The notes beneath the pieces were generated by a model. That model was given only the letters and a program-made list of their open reading frames with translations. It was not told the DNA's origin and searched no databases. Shown piece by piece: positions 1-9,300 of a stretch of 64,000 bases of DNA. The DNA lies in NCBI RefSeq assembly GCF_014202505.1, contig NZ_JACHGW010000001.1, forward strand, positions 62,001 through 126,000. The letters are read 5' to 3'. Source of the DNA: Armatimonas rosea (lineage in GTDB: Bacteria; Armatimonadota; Armatimonadia; Armatimonadales; Armatimonadaceae). Within the stretch, counting starts at the first letter, position 1. Every line of letters starts with the position of its first letter. The translations under genes were made by a program, and so were the position numbers.

Positions 1-53
1 CCAAGATCAAGGTGCCACCGTACCCGGATAAATCGTTTCCGAAAAGAAGATAG
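1..53 (+). CDS. possible 3' end of a truncated gene
   Basis: The reading frame from base 3 to the TAG at 51-53 is open and would give a basic C-terminus ending PKRR. Only 16 residues are inside the window, so no family can be named. The TAG touches the left arm of the inverted repeat that starts at 53, as expected if that repeat lies in the 3' untranslated region. It may equally be chance, because 17 open codons is short. Confidence 0.3.
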   Translation, partial: KIKVPPYPDKSFPKRR

Positions 54-378
54 CCATCTCCCTGCCGCTGAGACGGCTTCCCTCTTCCCCGATTTGCTCC
101 TTCGTCGCGGGAAGAGGGACTTTTCATGAAAAAGGCTTAGAGGGGAGACCTTTTAAATCAAAAAACTGAGCTTTAATCTAAAAATCCGACCCTAGAATCT
201 TTTCTCCAGAAAATAAATTATCTCTGGCAGTTTTAGCCCTAGGAACAGAGATTTAATTCTTAACGCCGAGTTTTTGTTTAAAACTCGGCGTTTTGATTCT
301 TAATGCTGAGTCCCTCTTCCTAGCGAGGCACGAGCGACACAGGGAAGAGGGAAGCCGTCTCAGCGGCAGGGAGATGGC
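53..378. repeat. AT-rich element bounded by 37-base perfect inverted repeats
   Basis: Bases 53-89 are the exact reverse complement of 342-378. Further in, 110-120 is the reverse complement of 310-320, and each end can also fold on itself (CCCTCTTCCC with GGGAAGAGGG). The interior, about 125-300, is strongly AT-rich in a GC-rich genome and contains a terminator-like hairpin at 262-292. The element fills the space between a possible plus-strand stop codon at 51-53 and the acs stop codon at 401. No transposase gene and no clear target-site duplication are visible. It could be a MITE-like non-autonomous element or an elaborate bidirectional terminator region. This is the only content of the first 400 bases besides the possible gene end. 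Confidence 0.8.
262..292. terminator. intrinsic terminator-like hairpin inside the inverted-repeat element
   Basis: AACGCCGAGTTT (262-273) pairs perfectly with AAACTCGGCGTT (281-292) across a 7-base loop. A-rich and T-rich bases flank the stem on both sides, so it could terminate transcripts from either direction, including acs read-through on the minus strand. Confidence 0.7.
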
Positions 379-400
379 GCGAAGCGGCGGGGGAGCTGCC

Positions 401-2368
<1,968 letters not shown>

Positions 2369-2395
2369 AACGCTTAGAGTATAGCCCATGTCGGC

Positions 2396-2532
2396 AGGGC
2401 CTGAAAGTCCCCGCCTAAAGCCGCGCAAGCGCGAAGTGGGCCGAGCCCACACCAAATCTTTCTACGCGGCCTCGGGCCGCTTCGCGGAGTGAGGAACGAA
2501 CGGAGCGGCCAAGCCGGGGACTTTCAGGCCCT
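2396..2532. repeat. imperfect palindromic element with 18-base perfect terminal inverted repeats
   Basis: Bases 2396-2413 (AGGGCCTGAAAGTCCCCG) are the exact reverse complement of 2515-2532. The halves between them are also related in opposite orientation (GGCC, CTTCGCG and GCGG blocks), so the unit looks like a degraded long palindrome. It fills the gap between the divergent acs and tsaC genes and lies directly upstream of both -10 hexamers, so it replaces or overlaps the -35 regions. No protein-coding potential is seen. Confidence 0.75.
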
Positions 2533-2551
2533 GGCACGATAAAATAAGGGC

Positions 2552-3475
2552 ATGTCCGCCCGAATCGCTCTCCCCGAACCCGCCGCGCTCGCCGAGGCCG
2601 CCGAGCGCCTGCGGGCCGGGGAGCTGGTCGCGTTTCCCACGGAGACAGTCTACGGGCTTGGGGCCAACGCGCTCGATGCGGTGGCGGTGGCCAAGATCTA
2701 CACCGCCAAGGGGCGCCCGGCGACCAACCCACTGATCGTCCATGTGGCGAGTGTCGCGCAGGCGAAAACATTGGTCAAGACCTGGCCCGCCCTCGCCGAC
2801 GAGCTGGCCGCCGCGCACTGGCCGGGGCCGCTCACCCTGGTGCTGGAGCGAGCCAACCACGTCCCGGATAGTGTCACCGCAGGCGGCCCGACGGTCGGTA
2901 TCCGCATCCCGAGTCACCCGGTCGCGCTTGAGCTCCTGCGCCTCGCGGGGGTTCCGGTCGCCGCGCCCTCGGCTAATCGCAGTGAGGAAATCTCCCCGAC
3001 GCGTGCCCAGCATGTCGCGGACTCACTCGGGGCGTTCGTGGACGACCTGCTGATCCTCGATGGCGGTGCCTGCGATGTGGGGATCGAGAGCACGGTCTTA
3101 GATGTCACGTGCGAGCCGCCGCGGGTCCTACGGCCGGGGATGTGCCTCCCCCCACTCGCACCGCTCGTGACCCCCTCCGGCTCCGCGAAGGGGGACGTTG
3201 CACGCTCGCCGGGACAGATGCTGCGGCACTATGCGCCTAAGAAGCCCACTCTGGTGCTAGGCTTCGGCGAGAAGTACACACAAGTGGAAGGCGATGCGTG
3301 GCTGACGCTCCCTGCCACACCCGAAGCCGCGGCCCAGGCGCTCTATGTCGAGCTACGGAGGCTCGACAGCGACCCCCATGTCGCACGTATCGTGCTCCCG
3401 GTTGTCCCAGACAGCCCCGAGTGGGACGCGATTCGGGACCGCCTACGGCGGGCCGCGACACCCCGTCACGAATAA
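2552..3475 (+). CDS. tsaC: L-threonylcarbamoyladenylate synthase (Sua5/YwlC type)
   Basis: It makes threonylcarbamoyl-AMP from threonine, bicarbonate and ATP, the first step of the t6A37 modification of ANN-decoding tRNAs. The 307 aa protein has the full Sua5 layout: a YrdC/Sua5 domain (FPTETVYGLGANA, KGRPATNPLIVHV, WPGPLTLVL, PSANRSEEISPT) and a C-terminal Sua5 domain beginning near SPGQMLRHYAPKKP. That length favours the longer Sua5/YwlC subtype over short TsaC. TAAAAT at 2540-2545 ends six bases before the ATG, with no Shine-Dalgarno, so it is probably leaderless. It is monocistronic as far as can be seen. Confidence 0.95.
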   Translation: MSARIALPEPAALAEAAERLRAGELVAFPTETVYGLGANALDAVAVAKIYTAKGRPATNPLIVHVASVAQAKTLVKTWPALADELAAAHWPGPLTLVLERANHVPDSVTAGGPTVGIRIPSHPVALELLRLAGVPVAAPSANRSEEISPTRAQHVADSLGAFVDDLLILDGGACDVGIESTVLDVTCEPPRVLRPGMCLPPLAPLVTPSGSAKGDVARSPGQMLRHYAPKKPTLVLGFGEKYTQVEGDAWLTLPATPEAAAQALYVELRRLDSDPHVARIVLPVVPDSPEWDAIRDRLRRAATPRHE

Positions 3476-3558
3476 TTTAGAACGCTCGCTGATTTTTCAC
3501 GTTTTTTTTACGCGACATTCACTGGGGCTTTACGCACGGGGCCTAAGATGGGAGCATC

Positions 3559-3918
3559 ATGACTCTGACCACAACCTCCCTCGACACCCCGCACGCCGAC
3601 GTGAGCGCGCTCAATACCCTCTCGCTCCGTGAGCGCCTCGCCTGGCTCCGGGCCTTAGACGCCCAGACTCCCTGTGGCTCGCTCTTGGTGCTGAGTGTGA
3701 TCGAGCTGCATCAGCCGGTCGAGGGGCTCTACTCCCTCACTCCACAGGAGCTGCGGGCCTACTTCGCCAGCGGCTACGAGCTCACCCTACTCTCGTCGGA
3801 GCCCTGCCCCCACGGGATCGAGCACCGCTTCTTTCTGGTCAAGCAAAACTCACTGAGCCCCATCATGATCACCGAGGCCCTTCGTCGTCTCTTTCCCAGC
3901 ACGCCTTCAGGTACGTGA
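3559..3918 (+). CDS. hypothetical protein, 119 aa
   Basis: I do not recognise this protein. It is soluble-looking, with no signal peptide or membrane segment, and codon third positions are rich in C and G like the neighbours, which supports real coding. Its last 50 bases overlap the 3' end of the convergent isomerase-like gene. TAAGAT at 3544-3549 lies nine bases before the ATG, a spacing seen at several other starts in this window. Confidence 0.6.
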   Translation: MTLTTTSLDTPHADVSALNTLSLRERLAWLRALDAQTPCGSLLVLSVIELHQPVEGLYSLTPQELRAYFASGYELTLLSSEPCPHGIEHRFFLVKQNSLSPIMITEALRRLFPSTPSGT

Positions 3919-4729
3919 GGCTCTCCCGCGCGATGGTCTCCGGGTCGGGGCTGTAGTCGAAGACCTCGACCGAGACATAGCCTGCAAAGTGGACCTCTTT
4001 CAGCGCGGCGGCGATGGGCACAAAGTCTATCTCGCCGAAGCCGGGACCGCGGCGGTTGGCATCGTTGGCGTGGACATGGACCGTGCGCGCACCAAACTGG
4101 CGGCAGAGCGCGGCGGGGGCATCGGGCCCCTCGGAGCACATGCTCTTGACATCCAGCATCATCCGAATGGCGGGATGGTTTATCTCCTCGACCATGCGCC
4201 AGGCATCGGACTGGGTGAGTAGAAAGTCCGCCTCGGGCCGGGGAAGCGCCTCCGGGCAGAGCACGGCGTTGCACGCGGTCAGAGTCTCTGTGAGCCCCGC
4301 CAGTGTCTCGCACATTCGCTGCCACGCCCCGGTTTCGTCGCCGTTCTCGATCGTCCTTGCCTTGGGCGAGCCCAGCACGAGCACCGGAGCGCCCACATCG
4401 CCGGCAAACTCGACCAAGGCTTTTAAGTAGTCCAGAGTCTTCTGACGAAGCGCAGTGTCTGTCGTGTGCAGGTGCAGGCCCGGCGGGGAGACCAAGAGCC
4501 AGTGCGCCCCGACGATCTCAAGGCCGTGGTCACTTGCGACACGCTTTATCTCGTTGCGTTGCGCCACGGAGATCTCACGAACATCGGGGGCAAAGGTAAA
4601 GGGGGCCAGCTCGACACCGTCGTAGCCTGTCTGAGAGAGAAACGCGCAGGTGCGCTCCCAGCTCCAGGGGTCGGTGGCTCCCAGCGGCGCAAAGGTCTCG
4701 TTGCAGATCGCAAATTTTTGTGCAGTCAT
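3869..4729 (-). CDS. sugar phosphate isomerase/epimerase-like TIM-barrel protein
   Basis: The 286 aa product fits the xylose-isomerase-like / AP-endonuclease-2 fold. It has an N-terminal GYDGVELAPF strand, metal-ligand-type acidic and histidine residues (CPEALPR, MMLDVKSM, VHVHANDANRRGPGFGEIDF) and a C-terminal YVSVEVFDYSPDP strand. Such enzymes isomerise or epimerise sugars, inosose or hydroxypyruvate; the substrate cannot be read from the sequence. TAAAAT (minus strand, 4736-4741) ends six bases before the ATG, so the mRNA is probably leaderless. The gene is divergent from sbcD and overlaps the 119 aa gene tail to tail. Confidence 0.85.
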   Translation of the reverse strand: MTAQKFAICNETFAPLGATDPWSWERTCAFLSQTGYDGVELAPFTFAPDVREISVAQRNEIKRVASDHGLEIVGAHWLLVSPPGLHLHTTDTALRQKTLDYLKALVEFAGDVGAPVLVLGSPKARTIENGDETGAWQRMCETLAGLTETLTACNAVLCPEALPRPEADFLLTQSDAWRMVEEINHPAIRMMLDVKSMCSEGPDAPAALCRQFGARTVHVHANDANRRGPGFGEIDFVPIAAALKEVHFAGYVSVEVFDYSPDPETIARESLTYLKACWERDDEGPR

Positions 4730-4735
4730 GGGCGC

Positions 4736-4757
4736 ATTTTATCGTAGCCGGTATAAT
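4736..4757. promoter_or_regulatory. back-to-back -10 hexamers of two divergent, probably leaderless genes
   Basis: TAAAAT on the minus strand (4736-4741) serves the isomerase-like gene (ATG at 4729), and TATAAT on the plus strand (4752-4757) serves sbcD (GTG at 4764). Each hexamer ends six bases before its start codon. The two start codons are only 34 bases apart, so the -35 region of each promoter falls at or inside the other gene's coding start. Confidence 0.65.
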
Positions 4758-4763
4758 TGCGAC

Positions 4764-6023
4764 GTGCCCCACCCCGCAGAGAAAATTCGTTTGCTTCACT
4801 TCGCCGATGTCCACCTGGGTGTCGAGACCCACGGCAAGTTCAACCCCGAGACCGGCCTCAACACGCGCCTGGAAGATTTTAAAAACTCGCTGGATCAGGG
4901 CATCTCCCTCGCGCTGGAGGCAGACATTGACCTGGCGATCTTTGCGGGCGATGCCTACAAGGCGCGCGACCCCAGCCAGACCCACCAGAAGCTCTTTGCC
5001 GCGAGCCTGCGCCGCCTGACCGATGCCGGTGTCCCCGTGGTCATGCTGGTGGGCAACCACGATATCCCCAACACCCGCGGCCGCGCCCACGCGCTCGAGA
5101 TCTACGACGTTCTCGGCGGTGCAGGCGTGCAGATTCTCTCCAGACCGGAGCTGATCCCGATCCAGACACGGCGCGGTGAGGTGCTGGTCGGGGGGATGCC
5201 CTATCTTCCCCGCGCCCGCGTGCTCACCCAGGACGAGACCAAGAACAAGACGGTCGAGGAGATCGCTCAGCTCATCCGCGATAAGTACATTGAGTACATT
5301 GCGAGCCTGGCGCACCAAGCCGCCGAGCACCCCGAGCACATCGCCCTGCTCACCGCGCACTTCACGGTCGCCGATGCACGGGTCGGGGTGCAGGGGGTCT
5401 TGCTCAACGCCGCCGAGCCGCAGGTGCCCGTGAGCGCGCTCGCCCTGCCCCAGTTCGACTATGTCGCTCTCGGCCATATCCACAAGCGCCAGGACTGCAA
5501 CAGCCGCCGCCAGCCGCCCGTGGTCTACTGCGGCTCGATCGACCGGCTCGATTTCGGCGAAAAAGACGAAAACAAGGGGATCGTCCTAGCCGATATCTCC
5601 AAACAAAACGCTGAGTTTCGCTATGTCGATGTCGATGTCCGCACGTTTCTGGAGATCGCGATCGACGCCACCGATGCCGACGAGCCCACGGAGAAGATTC
5701 TTGCCGAGCTGGCCAAGCGCCCGCTCAAAGACGCCGTGGTGAAGCTGAGCTACAAGGTCCCCCGGGAGAAAGCGCCGCTGGTGCGTGAGGAAGAGCTACG
5801 AAAAGCCCTCTCCGAGGCGCATAGCGTGGTCGCCATCTCCCGCGACCTCCCCGGCCAGACCCTCACCACCCGCGCCGAGGGCCTCACCGAGCAGCTCACC
5901 CCCGAGCAGGCGCTGACGCTCTACCTAGACACCCGCCGCCCCGACCTCGCCCCCCTGCGCGAGGACTTCATGGCCGCCGCCCGCCGCCTGATGGACGACC
6001 TCCGACAGGAGGCACTAGCGTGA
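4764..6023 (+). CDS. sbcD: SbcD/Mre11-type DNA repair exonuclease
   Basis: This is the nuclease subunit that pairs with SbcC to trim hairpins and blocked double-strand ends. The 419 aa product has the calcineurin-like phosphoesterase motifs in order: LHFADVHLG, FAGDAYKARDPS (D of motif II), LVGNHDIPNT, LTAHFTV and ALGHIHKRQ. These supply the two-metal-site aspartates, histidines and asparagine. A C-terminal capping region follows. I chose the GTG at 4764 because TATAAT ends six bases upstream and the protein then begins just before the first beta strand. The longer open frame back to 4650 would run antisense through the neighbour. sbcC follows after a 106-base gap filled by a hairpin repeat. 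Confidence 0.93.
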   Translation: MPHPAEKIRLLHFADVHLGVETHGKFNPETGLNTRLEDFKNSLDQGISLALEADIDLAIFAGDAYKARDPSQTHQKLFAASLRRLTDAGVPVVMLVGNHDIPNTRGRAHALEIYDVLGGAGVQILSRPELIPIQTRRGEVLVGGMPYLPRARVLTQDETKNKTVEEIAQLIRDKYIEYIASLAHQAAEHPEHIALLTAHFTVADARVGVQGVLLNAAEPQVPVSALALPQFDYVALGHIHKRQDCNSRRQPPVVYCGSIDRLDFGEKDENKGIVLADISKQNAEFRYVDVDVRTFLEIAIDATDADEPTEKILAELAKRPLKDAVVKLSYKVPREKAPLVREEELRKALSEAHSVVAISRDLPGQTLTTRAEGLTEQLTPEQALTLYLDTRRPDLAPLREDFMAAARRLMDDLRQEALA

Positions 6024-6027
6024 GAAT

Positions 6028-6123
6028 ACCTCTCCCCAACCCCTCACCTAAAGGCAAGGGGCTTCGAAAACCCCCTCCCTCTCCCCCCTTGCCTTTAGGT
6101 GAGGGGGGCCGGGGGGGAGAGGT
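6028..6123. repeat. GC-rich hairpin repeat between sbcD and sbcC
   Basis: The inner arms 6040-6061 and 6085-6106 are perfect 22-base reverse complements. The outer arms ACCTCTCCCC (6028-6037) and GGGGAGAGGT (6114-6123) also pair. The right arm ends only six bases before the sbcC ATG and carries GGGGGGGAGAGGT, which may double as its ribosome-binding region. The form resembles the C-run/G-run intergenic palindromes spread through some bacterial genomes. It has no T-tract, so it is more likely a mobile palindrome or an mRNA processing structure than a terminator. Confidence 0.8.
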
Positions 6124-6129
6124 GGCCCC

Positions 6130-8685
6130 ATGATCCCCCTCAAGCTCCAGCTCGAAAACTTCATGTCCTACGGCAAGGGAGTCCCGCCCTTGCCGCTCAG
6201 CGACATGCGCCTCGCTTGCCTCTCCGGCGACAATGGCAACGGCAAGAGCGCGATCCTCGATGCGATCACCTGGGTGCTCTTTGGCGAGACACGCGCCCCC
6301 CGCGAAGACGATGTGATCCGCCTCGGGGCGCCTAGCTGCAGCGTCATGCTGGACTTCCAGCTCGGGGAGACCAAGTACCGGGTCACCAAGCGCCGCGACC
6401 GCAAGGGGACATCGCCGATCTGGAGCCTGGCGGCGTGGCAGGACGACGACACGCTGCGCAATATCAGCGACGGGCGCGAGACCAAGGGCAAGCTCGAAGG
6501 GCTGCTACGGCTCAACTACGAGATGTTTCTCGCCACGGCCTACCTGGCCCAAGGCCGCGCCGATATCTTTGCCCGCGCCAAGCCCACCGAGCGCAAGCAG
6601 ATTGTCGCCGATATTCTGGACCTCTCGCGCTACGACGAGCTGGAAAAGCGTGCCCGTGAGACCCAGCGCGAGGCCCGTGAGCGCCGCAGTGCCGCCGAGA
6701 GCCAGCTCACCCTGATCGACGAGGAGCTCCAGGACAAAGATCGGATCGATGCGGAGCTGGAGTCCGCCGAGGCGCTCCTCGCCGATGCCGCCGCACAGCT
6801 CACCCAGCTCCAGCTCGCCCGAGACAGCGCCCATCTCGCGTTTGAGGAGTGCCAAAACAATGCGAACCTCGCACGGGACTGGGACGAGAAGCTGCGCGAG
6901 CTGGAGCAAGACCACGCGATCGCTCTGCGGGACTCCGAGGCGCTGCGAAAGCGTATCGCCGCCGCCGAGGCCATCTTGACACGTCGGCCAGAGATCGAGA
7001 AGCAAGAGCGCGAGGCCGCCGCGCTCGAGCAGCGCCTGAACGTACTCCAGAGCCAGGTCGACGAGGCCACGGCGCTCTACCGGGAGCGCGAGCAGCTCAC
7101 CGAGCAGATCCAGCGCGCCCGCACCGAGCTGGACCGCGAGCTCTACCGGGTAACCCGCGAGGTGCAGGACCTCCACGAAGAGGCCAAGGAGCTGGAGCGC
7201 TACGAGGCCGAGAGATCCACCACGGAGGCCGAGATCGCCTCCTACGGCGACCCCGAGGCCAAGCGGAGAGACGCCGAGGCGGAGCGTGCCAAGGCCGATG
7301 AAGCGTTTACGGAGCTAAAAGCACAGCGCAACACCGCCAAGGCGGAGCAAGAGCGCCTGGAGAAGCGCCTCTCCGCCCTCACCGGGTCGGATTCGTCGCA
7401 GTGTGAGTTCTGCGGCCAGCCGCTCACCCCCAAGGCACGCCAGGCCGCGATTGTCGAGGCAGAGACGGCACTGGAGGCAAACGGCGAGTACCAGGCCCAG
7501 CTCGGCGCACAGGGCCGCGATGCCAAGCGCCTCGCCGATGAGTGGCGGGCCTTCTCCGAGCAAGCCCTCACCGACTCCCGCACGGTCGCGCAGCTGGTCA
7601 ACCGCAACGCCCACGCCCAGCAGGAGGCACTTCGGATTCGGACGCGCCTTGAGCAGCTCCCCAATCGTGAGCGCCAGCGGGAGAAGCTCAGCCAGCAGCT
7701 GGAGTCCGGGGAGTTCGCCCGTGATGCGCAAGAGCGGGTGATGGCGCTCGCCGCCCACCTGGAGAAGCTGGAGCGCTCCCAAGAAGAGCTTCGCGCCCTG
7801 CGCCAGCAGGCCAGCACCTACCGTGAGCTCCCCCACGAGCGCGCTCGCCTCACGCAGGCTGAGGGAATTCTGCTGGAGGAGCCAGTGCGCCTGAGTGAGC
7901 TGGAGACACGCGCCCAGAGCCTCGCGACAAAGATAGAAAAAGCCCGCCCCCGTGTCGAGGAGATGCGCCAGCGCGCCGCCAACCTCCCCCTGCTCCGCCA
8001 GAGCCTCACGGAGGCCGAGGGCGCCCTGCGCTACCAGAACGACGCTACCAACCAAGCCCACACCCGAATCGGGCGCCTGAAAGCTGAGCGGGACCGCCTT
8101 CAAGCCCGGCTCACCGAGCGCACGAAGATCGAGTCCGACCGCGTGGCGGCCTCCCGCGACGAGCTTCTCTACGCGGAGCTGACCGCAGCGTTTGGGAAAA
8201 AAGGGGTTCAGGCGCTGATTATCGAGAACGCCCTCCCGGAGATTCAAGAGGAGACCAATCGTCTGCTGGGCCGCATGACCAGCGGCGCGATGCGGGTGAC
8301 CTTCGAGACCCACCGCGAGGCTCGCACCAAGTCAGCCAGCCCCATCGAGACCCTCGACATCATTATCGAGGACGATCTGGGAACCCGTGCCTACGAGATG
8401 TACTCCGGCGGCGAGGCGTTTCGGGTGAATCTGGCGCTACGGGTCGCCCTCTCCAAGATGCTCGCACGGCGCGCCGGGGCACCGCTACAAACGCTCATCC
8501 TCGACGAAGGCTTTGGCACACAAGACCCCCGCGGCCGCGAAGCAATCGCCGATGCGCTTGAGGCAATCGCGGAGGAGTTTGAGCTGATCCTGGTAATCAC
8601 CCATATCGAGGAGCTCAAGGACCGCTTCCCCACCCGGATCGAGATCACCAAAGGCCCCGATGGCTCACGCTTCTCGCTGAACTAG
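6130..8685 (+). CDS. sbcC: SbcC/Rad50-type ATPase
   Basis: The SMC-like ATPase partner of SbcD opens DNA ends for the nuclease. The 851 aa product has Walker A GDNGNGKS at residues 33-40 and a long coiled coil. A Rad50 zinc hook (C425-E-F-C428-GQPL) sits at mid-length, followed by a second coiled coil, the ABC signature YSGGEAF near residue 758 and Walker B LILDEGFGTQD near 791-801. It is shorter than E. coli SbcC (about 1050 aa) and closer to short Gram-positive and archaeal forms. The stop codon overlaps the convergent TM2 gene by four bases. The sbcDC order supports cotranscription in spite of the repeat between them. Confidence 0.95.
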   Translation: MIPLKLQLENFMSYGKGVPPLPLSDMRLACLSGDNGNGKSAILDAITWVLFGETRAPREDDVIRLGAPSCSVMLDFQLGETKYRVTKRRDRKGTSPIWSLAAWQDDDTLRNISDGRETKGKLEGLLRLNYEMFLATAYLAQGRADIFARAKPTERKQIVADILDLSRYDELEKRARETQREARERRSAAESQLTLIDEELQDKDRIDAELESAEALLADAAAQLTQLQLARDSAHLAFEECQNNANLARDWDEKLRELEQDHAIALRDSEALRKRIAAAEAILTRRPEIEKQEREAAALEQRLNVLQSQVDEATALYREREQLTEQIQRARTELDRELYRVTREVQDLHEEAKELERYEAERSTTEAEIASYGDPEAKRRDAEAERAKADEAFTELKAQRNTAKAEQERLEKRLSALTGSDSSQCEFCGQPLTPKARQAAIVEAETALEANGEYQAQLGAQGRDAKRLADEWRAFSEQALTDSRTVAQLVNRNAHAQQEALRIRTRLEQLPNRERQREKLSQQLESGEFARDAQERVMALAAHLEKLERSQEELRALRQQASTYRELPHERARLTQAEGILLEEPVRLSELETRAQSLATKIEKARPRVEEMRQRAANLPLLRQSLTEAEGALRYQNDATNQAHTRIGRLKAERDRLQARLTERTKIESDRVAASRDELLYAELTAAFGKKGVQALIIENALPEIQEETNRLLGRMTSGAMRVTFETHREARTKSASPIETLDIIIEDDLGTRAYEMYSGGEAFRVNLALRVALSKMLARRAGAPLQTLILDEGFGTQDPRGREAIADALEAIAEEFELILVITHIEELKDRFPTRIEITKGPDGSRFSLN

Positions 8686-9218
8686 AACCAGCCCTTTTTC
8701 CGCTTGACATAGGTCTCGATAAACTCTTCATCGGACTTTGTCAAGTAGATAATGCCTTCGATAAACCCAATAATGGCAAAAATGGGCAGGGCCGCCCCAC
8801 AGGTGAGGAGCGAGCCGAAGAGCATGATGAGCCCCTCGGTGGTGTAGCCGAGGATGAACTTGTGGACCCCCAGGCAGTTTAAGATAATCCCACAGATGCC
8901 GGCGGGGAGCTTATTCGCCGCCGTGAGTGTGCCGGCATTGTAGCTCTGGCTGGGAGGGGTGTAGGCCTGGGGACGCTGCTGCTGCGCCTGACCATAGCCA
9001 CCTCCCAGATTGGGGGGAAGAGGAACGGTGGGTGCAACGCGCTGGGGCAGGCGTGTGCGGAGCTGGGGGTGCTCCGCGACTGTGAACTTGATTCCCGTCC
9101 CCGTGTCCGTAATCACGGTATCTGCGGTGAGGCGCCCCTCAGCAGTCCACTGCTCCAGGGTGTCGATCGTGTCGGCCTCGTAGGCCACGCCATCCAGGGT
9201 GACGGTGTAGATAGCCAT
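8682..9218 (-). CDS. TM2-domain membrane protein with N-terminal GYF-2-like domain
   Basis: The 178 aa product begins with a small domain (MAIYTVTLDGVAYEADTIDT...) like those that precede TM2 or RDD membrane domains. A Pro/Gln-rich linker (about 80-105) follows, then a TM2-like pair of hydrophobic helices (GICGIILNCLGVHKFILGY, then IMLFGSLLTCG...IIGFIEGIIYL) and a basic tail KRKKGWF. Its function is unknown. I chose the ATG at 9218: TATAGT (minus, 9235-9240) and a GGAG motif five bases upstream give a normal short leader. The frame also opens at 9236, inside that -10. Confidence 0.8.
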   Translation of the reverse strand: MAIYTVTLDGVAYEADTIDTLEQWTAEGRLTADTVITDTGTGIKFTVAEHPQLRTRLPQRVAPTVPLPPNLGGGYGQAQQQRPQAYTPPSQSYNAGTLTAANKLPAGICGIILNCLGVHKFILGYTTEGLIMLFGSLLTCGAALPIFAIIGFIEGIIYLTKSDEEFIETYVKRKKGWF

Positions 9219-9252
9219 GTTTTTCTCCGCCCTCACTATACCAGATCAAGAC

Positions 9253-9290
9253 AAAAGCCCCTGCCTGGCAGCCGCCAGACAGGGGCTTTT
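9253..9290. terminator. bidirectional intrinsic terminator after the pseudopilin/giant-protein operon
   Basis: AAAAGCCCCTG (9253-9263) pairs with CAGGGGCTTTT (9280-9290), and the inner CTGGC/GCCAG extends the stem. Read on the minus strand, it ends in a T-run just after the 3472 aa gene and before the promoter of the TM2 gene. Confidence 0.88.
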
Positions 9291-9300
9291 AGCGGTGCTC

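Noticed and set aside
7315-8313. A 332-codon minus-strand open frame
   Set aside because: Antisense to the coiled coil and hook region of sbcC, Leu/Gly-rich, no recognisable family.
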